In this document: positions 56,741 through 64,000 of the stretch, piece by piece
Numbering within the stretch: position 1 is the first letter of the stretch
Layout of the letters: every line of letters begins with the position of its first letter
Origin: Thamnaconus septentrionalis
Lineage: Eukaryota > Chordata > Actinopteri > Tetraodontiformes > Monacanthidae
Length of the DNA stretch: 64,000 nucleotides
Direction: 5' to 3'
Assembly (NCBI GenBank): GCA_009823395.1
Contig: CM020501.1
Location: forward strand, 26,544,361-26,608,360
Notes under the pieces: generated by a model
What the model was told of the DNA's origin: nothing
Seen by the model: only the letters and a program-made list of their open reading frames with translations
Database searches by the model: none
Position numbers and translations under genes: made by a program

Positions 56741-58810
56741 GTGCGTAAAAAAAAATAAAATTGTGCCGTATATATATCTATATATATGTACATATATAGA
56801 TCTATATACATATATATATATACATATCAAAGTTAACACGTTAATAACGCCTGGCGTGCCTATGGAAATCGCGAGCGGGCCGCAAAATTTCAGTCCTAGT
56901 TTTTATCTTTTAACTTTTTCCTTTTTTGTAAAGTGTCTTTGAGGACTTCGAGAAGCGCTCTTTAAATAAAATGTATTCTTCTCCTTCTTATTATTATTAG
57001 TAGTAGTATTATTAGACCTAAGTTCCCAGGTATTGCTCACCCCTAGCACTAGCCTCTTTGCACTTCGCTTTTGCGACCAACAGCCGTCGTCCAGCACTTA
57101 AGTCAAAATTCCGAACCTCTTCCCTCTCCCTTCCATGCCGCCTCCACCTTTGCTCGCGGATTCTTCCGGAAAAAAACCCTTTGAAGTCAGTTTGGAAGCG
57201 CGCCCGCCTCTCGGCCCGTCCCAGTGTCCTGTTTATCTGTGTGGCTGCATGACAAGCGGCCGCTCTCCCCTTCAGCCAACCGTATCCAATCGCGCCGGCG
57301 TGCGCAAGCGGGAGCACGTGTGCGCCGGCTCAGCCTCGCTATCTGCTGCTTCCGACTATACCGCACACCTGCCGCGCACCGCAGCCTCTCTTGGATCCCC
57401 GACAGATTTTTTTTTTTAGGATTTGCACCATCTTTCTTAAGCCTCTTACCTCCTCTGGGTTGCGGGTAGTTGCGACAGACCATTTCTGGTGTAAAAAAAA
57501 AACCCAAAAAACTGAAAAAAATAAAATAAAATAAAAAAGTGTGAGCCACCGCATGCAAACACTCGGATAAAGTCGATGAATTAACTTTCATTCAATTAAA
57601 TTCCAGACACAAGAATTGGTTGCTTTGAAAGGTCAGGCGTGCGCTTCATTAAAATTTGGGATTTTTGCCTCATTCTATCTAAAATTTTTGATTTTTTTTG
57701 GCTAAATTGTTCAACCCACACCCAAAAAAAAATTTATTTCCTTTTGAGAGTGAATTTCTTGGAAACTACGAGAGCGGTTGTAAGGCCAGCTGACTGTATC
57801 AGTCTGGCTCAGAGGTTGGTTTTCCATGCAACTGTCCATTTTGCTTTCAACCACGAGTCTCTGGTTTAGCAACTCTTTTTTTTTTTTTTTTTCATTTTTA
57901 ACCAAATCCAATTGCGCTTTCATGTCCTCGTGAAAAGATGAGGCCGGTCTTTCGTCGGAACTTGAGAAGGAGGCCGGACCTCCTGATGGATAGGACATTT
58001 CCGTCGGTTAAAGGAAATTTTTGCGGGTGCAAAAGAAAGAAAAAAACAAACCCACAACAGGCATAAGAGAGAGAGACCCCACGGTGACTCGGCCATCGAT
58101 GTGATTTCCATCATCCCAGATAGAGAAGAAAGCCGGAGCGTCACGCTGTGAAAGAGTAAATCCCATTTCCTGGGAATATTGCGTTCATGTTTTCTGGGAG
58201 CGTAAGAAGAATGGGAGGCCATAAAGGCAGTTTGCAGATAATGTCCTTATCAGACCCTCCTTCATTTCCACGGCGACGGCTTCTAGCGCAAACCACCACT
58301 TTGGTCGGCAACCCCCCCCCCCCCCCCCCCAACCTCCCGGCTTTGATACGGTCTCGCTTTTCCTATGTATTTTTCTTTGCACCCGTCGGGTCTCTGTTTT
58401 AATCCATTCACTTATTGCGTGTGTCCCATCATCATCTGTGTTTATCTGCCTTTACAATTTTGTTTCTTTCCTGCTTTGACCTGGCCGCTATTTATTTACT
58501 TATTTTGTCATTGCCTATTCTTTTCCTTATATGGAGGCACTGGTTAAAAAATAAACGCACCAAGGAGAGAAGAAGTACGTCTTATCCACGGTGGCACTCC
58601 TCTGTCAACTTCTATCTCAAAATGAAAATGGTAAAAAACAGGTTGTTGAAGAGAAACGGGCAGCGTAACGCGTAAGAGGGAAAGCCAGTCGAGCTTTAAG
58701 CGCTGCACAATCCCAAACAGGTTTAAAAGTGAGTTCATTGTGCTATTATCCTATGTGTTATGGGAGTTATTGTGAACCCGACTAGACAGAATGTCCCAGA
58801 TATTTACAAG

Positions 58811-59225
58811 TAGGGCTGGTTACCATTCAATTTTTCTTGATGCAATGCCGATTTCGATATTTTGGGTTCGATACCAATTCCAGAACAATACTTTTTTGGC
58901 AACCAGTTTGAAGAAGAGTAAAAATACATTTTTACAGCGCAACTCTTTTATTTTTTTATTTTACGAGCGATTCAAATCAGGATTTCCTCCAAATCCAGTT
59001 TGCTGTATTAATTCTATCCATATAATCCATCCCAATGAAGTGGAGCTACACTTTAGACTTCTTTGTGGATGCTAACTTTCACTATAACCTAAAGAAATAT
59101 TTGTCAGTGTCATTAGTTCACACCTCTAGAATGTGAAAGCCAATCACCAGCCACTTCACATTTGGACACAAATAGACCTGATTATTGGCTTGTAGACACT
59201 AGGATTTACTTTTGGATTTTGGAAT
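58811..59225. repeat. Dispersed repeat family C, copy 3 (inverted)
   Basis: It begins TAGGGCTGGTTACCATTC with GGGTTCGATACCAATTCCAG. Near its other end is GAATGTGAAAGCCAATCACCAGC, the reverse complement of a block in 12633-13055. Confidence 0.55.
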
Positions 59226-59778
59226 TTGGCCCCAAAAGATGATTTTCCATATTGGAACAAATCTTCAGTTCAGTCCACTACAGGATACACTTCTCCTCAT
59301 CTAAGAATGTTGAGGTTGAGCGGCCTTCAGAGCAAAAGCACGGAGCTGCGTCGCTCCTCTGATATCGCAGAGAATACAAAGAGCAACAACGCGGCAGCTC
59401 GCTGAATAAAATGCTGGTCCCGCCCACCGCATCCACCCTCGCACAGCCAAGGGGATAAAAGTAGCCATAAAGCCATATAGCCATCCGTTGCTGCTCAACC
59501 AGCTGTCAATGGCAGTAACGTGTTTTTTTGTTTGTTTTCTTTCAACTGCCATTTTTATAGCAAACAAATCACGGTAAGTGGGACTCAAACAACAACAAAG
59601 TGATGCCGTTTTGCCTGCCACATGAAATATCCATGAAATATAAATATAAAAAAATAAAAATACACACAGCAGCCATAATGGGAGTTTAAAAGCATATTTT
59701 AGCATGTCGCAACATTCTACGCATTGCTGCATTAACCTGTTTTTAAAGCTTTTTTCGGGTGGAAGGGAGGGGCAGACA

Positions 59779-59809
59779 TGTTCCTGTCAGATAAATTCTG
59801 ACAGGAACA
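59779..59809. repeat. Perfect 13-bp hairpin, 5-nt loop
   Basis: The arm TGTTCCTGTCAGA (59779-59791) is exactly complementary to 59797-59809, with TAAAT as the loop. It has no poly-T or other processing signal and is not inside a repeat I recognise. Confidence 0.9.
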
Positions 59810-60914
59810 AGTTTCATTCATGGGGCGAAATCAATTTTTCGGACACATATCGGGCCTAGACAGACGTCAACCCCGTCTTCAGTCCATTGCGTCAATAAGT
59901 GTGATAATTTTGTGGATGCAATAAAAATTCACATCCAGGAACAGGAGGCCACAACCATGTCTGTGTGTGGACAAGATAGTGTTACACAATTCCGAGGCCC
60001 TCGAGAGGCCAGGGACTGGAAGTGCTGGAAGGAAGCTACAGGCAGTGCTTGGCTGCAGAAAAACAAACCACACACTGAGGCGTAGGCGAGGGACCTTTAG
60101 GAGCCCGCAAATTTTCTGTTAGGTTTCCCAAGAGATTCCAAGTTGTTGTGCACCAGCAAACCCGAGGTTCTGGCCCTGAGGACGGCTGTAGAATCCTGAG
60201 TATTTCCAGCACATACAGCAGTTCAGGAGCGACACAGACTGTTTCCTTTCCCTTTCTGGCACAGCCACAAAACTTTTTTTTTATATTCTAGCAGTTCAGG
60301 CTCCAGTTTTTCCGGCTAGTTCAAACAACAGACGTAAGCCATGAAACAGAAAACAAACATTTGCAATCTCGCCGTCTTCCGAGCAGAATGAAGGAAAAAA
60401 AAAAACAACCCGAAAACCCAAAAACAAAAACAGAAAAACACTCTGTTGTCTCTTTCAGTCGGCTGCCTGCTCCTTAAGTAGGGAGTGTTGGCTAGGCCTC
60501 AGGTGGCAAGTCGGCATCGCTTTTGACGGTGTGTAATTGCACCAGTCAGTCTGACCCAGAGGCGCAACTTTTAAAAGCCAAAACAAAAAACAAAAAAATC
60601 CGGCTAGACTGGAGGCAAAACTCCAAGAGTAACTTGGAAGCAACAATTATCGATGTGTTTTCCTGCCGACTTTTGGAGCCATCTGTCGACCGGCATGTCC
60701 GGGAAAAAAAAAAAAGATTGGCTGAGACGTGTCCGTCTGTGGGTTTGGCCACCTCGATTCCTCCCCCCTCTTTCACCGTTGGCTCTTGTAAGTGAGCAAA
60801 TGAGTGGGAGGTGCCAACAGTTGATCCAGCCACAGCGGGCGAAGGTCAACTAGAAGGTCTCCCTGATCAGAGGATTACATCCTGGGACTGTCGACCGCTG
60901 GGTAGCAATCCCCT

Positions 60915-61230
60915 GAACCCTGTTTTCCGTTCTCTGGATCCCACGCCACATTTTCTGGACTCTGAACCCCGATCCCTGGACTCCAAACCCCGAACCCTGG
61001 ACCCCGAACCCCGAATCCTAAACCCTGATCCCTAGACTCCGAACCCCAATCCTAGCATTCTGACCCCTGATCCCTGGACTCCAAACTCAGATCCCTGAAC
61101 GCTGAACTCCGAACCCTGGACCCTGAACCACGATCCCTAAACCCTGACCCCTGATACCTGGACCCCAAACCCTGTTCCCTGGACTCCGACCCCTGATCCC
61201 TAGACTTCGGACCTCAATCCCTGGATTCTG
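60915..61230 (+). repeat. Minisatellite, 21-bp unit, about 15 degenerate copies
   Basis: Units follow the consensus CCTGGACTCCGAACCCCGATC. Because 21 is divisible by three, one frame reads a heptad repeat (SLDSEPR, SLDSKPR, TLDPEPR, ILNPDP) until a stop. Some units are cut to 14 bp (CCTAAACCCTGATC). The CCCTAAACCCTGA phrase looks telomere-like only in passing. Confidence 0.9.
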
Positions 61231-63393
61231 GATGGCAAGAAGCTGATTTCATTCTGAACGGCAGCATGGTCGGGGGGAAGTTTGAGCGAGTCAGAGGCAA
61301 TCCCGTCTCGTGTGCAAATCGTGTGAGTGCTCTCTGATTCTGTATTTCCGAGAGTGATTAGAATAATGTCTCTCTTTCACCTAATTGGGCCTGGCGTGCC
61401 GGCGCTAGTGTCACCCACCTCTCTGATCTGTGGATCGGGGCTTCAAAGGCTTCCTGCATTATTCACTTCCTACTTCTTCTTCTCCTTCTCGCGACCCATT
61501 CCTCCCACTCCAGCTCTGCGTTCCTGTTCCTCTTCCCCGACCATCGGGCCTAATTTGACTCAATTCCGAGTGTTTCATCTGCCCGTCTGGGAGCCATCTC
61601 GCTCCCTCCCGTCCGTTCCGCCCCTCTTTATGATGGTTTTTTGCCTGCTGCCCTGACAGAAGCTGCCACCAACTGTCGTCCTCAGCTTCATACCAATACA
61701 GGTCGTTTTTATGACACCCAGTCAGGTTGAGCAGTGGGGAAGAACTGGGCCCCCTCTTTCAGGGTGTCCTGGAGGTCTTTTGACCCAATTACACTGATTC
61801 TGTCAATCAGAAGCCGATCACATCTACCATCTGATCACACAAATACTTAACACGCTGCATTACCGTTACCTTTATATCCACCCATCCATCCATCAAAAAA
61901 TCCACTCAGACCTCCCCCATATAGTGGAAAGAAATTCAGACCACACGGCCCCCACGCTTCCAGCTGAAGTCTTAAATGAACTCAAACAGCTCTGCTATCA
62001 CTCTTAACTTGCATGGCGGTGGTTTCAGAAAATAAAGGTGTCCTCTGTCGAGATCGAGAGGCGCGATGTCACAATGGATAGAAAAAAATGACCGGTCCAA
62101 GTATCCAGGAATTAGACTTGGAAGGTTGGTCTGCAGACCTCTATCAGGGATTGATGAAGGCTTCCATTATGCTAATGGATAATTTACAACCCCCGTGAAA
62201 AATGCCCATGGGACAGCGGTGACTTTGAAGAGCGCCATAAATCTGCCGAGGAGCTACCGCTGCGCTCCTCCGACGATCTTATCCCCACGGTTGCCTCCCG
62301 CCACTTTGTTTATCAAAAGGATGTTTTTCCTTTTCTCCTCCCTCCCTCGCCATCCCCACTTCTCATGTGATCTCTCTGAACTGCTCGGCAAGCGCTCGCT
62401 AACTCTTTCAGATGCGGGGAGGCGGCTGAAAGAGGCCTCTAATCTTCCGCTAAACGCCTTTTTTTTTTTTTTTTTTGATGTCGGCGGCTGGCGGACGTCG
62501 GCGCACGTCATTGAGTTTTGAGGGAGCAAAACATAACGGAAAGCCGGTGTCGTTGTCGGAGGCCGGCACTTTATCGTGGATGAGTCATTGATGGGCACAG
62601 CGGTGCGAGGAGGAGGGCATATTTGAACACAGTAACAAGGCTTCAAGAACTCTGAGACAACTATGATTCAAAGGTCTGGAGATTCGCCTGTGACCTTCGC
62701 ATCAGCTAAAAATCCGTAACCAGCGGGTGGACGCAAATTGATCCCTATCCAAGGGATGGGGGGTAGGGGGCCTTGTCCCTCTTCCCACCAACACGTGTTG
62801 ACCACGCCCACCCACCGCACTTCTGTCATTTTGTTGTTGTTGTTGTTTTTTTTGCCAAAACTTAGCGTTGCGTCGCCTGCGGCTTCGCAATTAGCACATT
62901 GATCTTTAAGAGCGAAAGGGGAGCTAATTGGCAAATGTTTTACTACATTTTGAAAAAGACTGCAATGAAAATGCAATGAAATGCGAAGTGAAGAGAGGTA
63001 GTTTTAAATAAGTTTTGTACTTCTTCCTACTCCTATTCGAGCATATTTAATTTTCTGGATATTTGTTTTCTTTGAGTATTAGGCTTTTTCTTATTTTTAA
63101 TGTTTCTTTGCGAACTGATTTAGTGCTTGTGTTTTTTAAGTTTTGCTGCCTCTTTTTTTTTTTTAAATTTTGCTGCCGCTTGGCCAGGACTCCCTTGGGA
63201 AAAGACATTTTTAATCTCAATGGGACTTTTCTGGTAAAATAAAGGTAAAATAAAATAAAAAATGCTTGAATAAAAATTTCAATCAAAGAATTCAATCAAT
63301 CAAAGGCAAATGAAACTCACTTAGTGACGTCAGGATGCAAGGAGGGATCCTAATAAAACTGAATCTTGCGCGCGGGAAGAGTGGGGGGGTGCC

Positions 63394-63772
63394 ATTCATC
63401 CATCCATCCATTTTCAATACCCACTTCTACCTGAACTCAGGGTTGCGGGGGTCTGCTGAAGCCTCACCCTGCCTGTCTTAGGGCGAAGGCAGGGTTACAC
63501 CCTGGACAAGTCGGCAGTTCATCGCAGGGCCACATAGAGACAAACAACCATTTGCACTCACACACACACCTACAGTCAATTTAGTCAATTTCAAATTCAC
63601 CTCACACGTATGTTTTTAGACTGTGGGATGAAGCCGGAGAACCCGGAGAGAACCCACGCAGACACAGGGAGAACATGCAAACTACCACACAGAAGGGTTT
63701 CAGGCCCCAGAATTGAACCCACAACCTCCTTGCTTGGAGGCAGCAGCGTAACCACTGCACTACTGTGTCGCC
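63394..63772 (-). mobile_element. tRNA-derived SINE with L2-type tail, full length
   Basis: On the minus strand an A box TAGTGCAGTGG (plus 63752-63762) and a B box GGTTCAATTCT (plus 63709-63719) are 43 bp apart. The body carries the familiar teleost block with GAGAACATGCAAACT, CCGGAGAACCCGGAGAGAACCCACGC, GACTGTGGG and CATCGCAGGGCC. It ends in (CCAT)n ATTCATCCATCCATCC at 63394. Confidence 0.85.
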
Positions 63773-64000
63773 TGGGGGGTTTTCTGCCAAAGGCAAAAAA
63801 AAACCCCACCCCCCTCACCCCTCCCTGAATAAAAAAAACAGGCTTTGCCGCTTTGGTTTCGCCGGTGCAACGATTTAAACTTTACAGCCGCTGCCGATGC
63901 TAACGCAGCGGCGGTCAGCTTCCCAAAATCAGATACCGGGGTTCTCGCTCTGCGCTGCATCCAAGGCAATAACGCACATGGGGGGGACGAACATCAGGGT

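Larger units (their letters stand above)
48687..64000 (-). other. ncam2: ncam2 intron 1 (partial) and possible upstream region
   Basis: At least 15.3 kb with no secure exon. It contains two inverted-repeat DNA elements with clear ends (51532-52118 and 54042-54859), a PIF/Harbinger-like copy, a hAT-related copy, family C and G copies, CA and CAG microsatellites, a 21-bp minisatellite and a SINE at the end. I did not find a convincing signal-peptide exon, TATA box or CpG-island promoter. Stretches 59830-60880, 61250-63380 and 56900-58780 hold no repeat I can classify beyond homopolymers. Confidence 0.75.

Noticed and set aside
57920..58222. Minus-strand frame with a signal-peptide-like segment (MAESPWGLSLLCLLWVCFFL) as ncam2 exon 1
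   Set aside because: The possible donors after the hydrophobic core fall in phase 0 or 2, not the phase needed by exon 2, and the consensus is poor. Hydrophobicity comes partly from a pyrimidine-rich stretch.
60915..61230. Interstitial telomeric repeat
   Set aside because: The CCCTAA phrase appears only incidentally. The period is 21 bp (sometimes 14), not 6.
1..64000. A new multi-gene defence, biosynthetic or selfish system
   Set aside because: Apart from ncam2 exons, all protein-like sequence found belongs to decayed transposons of known superfamilies. No cluster of intact genes is present.

Overview
The window looks like teleost fish DNA. It is a long stretch of introns and transposons that carries seven well-spaced exons of one vertebrate neural cell adhesion gene on the minus strand. 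The encoded peptides fit neural cell adhesion molecule 2 (NCAM2, the olfactory OCAM; gene ncam2) better than NCAM1. They have the VELSVGESKFF start of Ig1, the LANNNLQI and ARGEIDF signatures of Ig2, and no basic heparin-binding cluster in Ig2. The repeats (L2/jockey-like LINEs, Tc1, hAT and PIF/Harbinger remnants, tRNA-derived SINEs with teleost-type tails, many microsatellites) also point to a ray-finned fish. The species cannot be named from the sequence alone.

Layout. Transcription runs from high to low coordinates. If the unseen signal-peptide exon is exon 1, the exons are: 2 (48612-48686) and 3 (40808-41014) for Ig1; 4 (30021-30164) and 5 (28411-28548) for Ig2; 6 (18395-18512) and 7 (11891-12060) for Ig3; and 8 (3418-3563) for the first half of Ig4. 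All have GT donors and AG acceptors. Their junction phases join into one continuous frame of 332 complete codons (998 nt). Each Ig domain is split over two exons, with its first disulfide cysteine in one and its second in the next, as is typical of NCAM genes. The rest of Ig4, Ig5, the fibronectin repeats and the membrane part lie beyond position 1. The signal-peptide exon is probably beyond position 64000; one weak candidate lies near 54957-55113.

Introns. They range from 1.5 to 10.6 kb and are filled with decayed mobile elements. There are two LINE copies (32.7-34.9 and 47.0-48.3 kb, minus strand) and a hAT copy with a broken BED zinc finger (24.1-25.0 kb, plus) with three shorter relatives. 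Two PIF/Harbinger-like copies carry a Myb/SANT-like coding fragment (29.1 and 50.3 kb). There are Tc1 remnants (40.5 and 41.9 kb), three or four SINEs, and several families of short inverted-repeat elements present two to four times. Simple repeats are abundant. Between 41.3 and 46.4 kb, parts of one repeat family are shuffled and duplicated.

I found no second host protein-coding gene, no functional RNA gene, no CRISPR array and no operon. I saw no convincing new multi-gene system. The most useful leads are the missing first exon, repeat sequences and tandem acceptors that could affect splicing of ncam2, small homeodomain-motif clusters that may be intronic enhancers, and paired elements with captured DNA-binding-domain fragments. 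Repeat boundaries are read by eye and are accurate to roughly 10-30 bp unless exact ends are stated.
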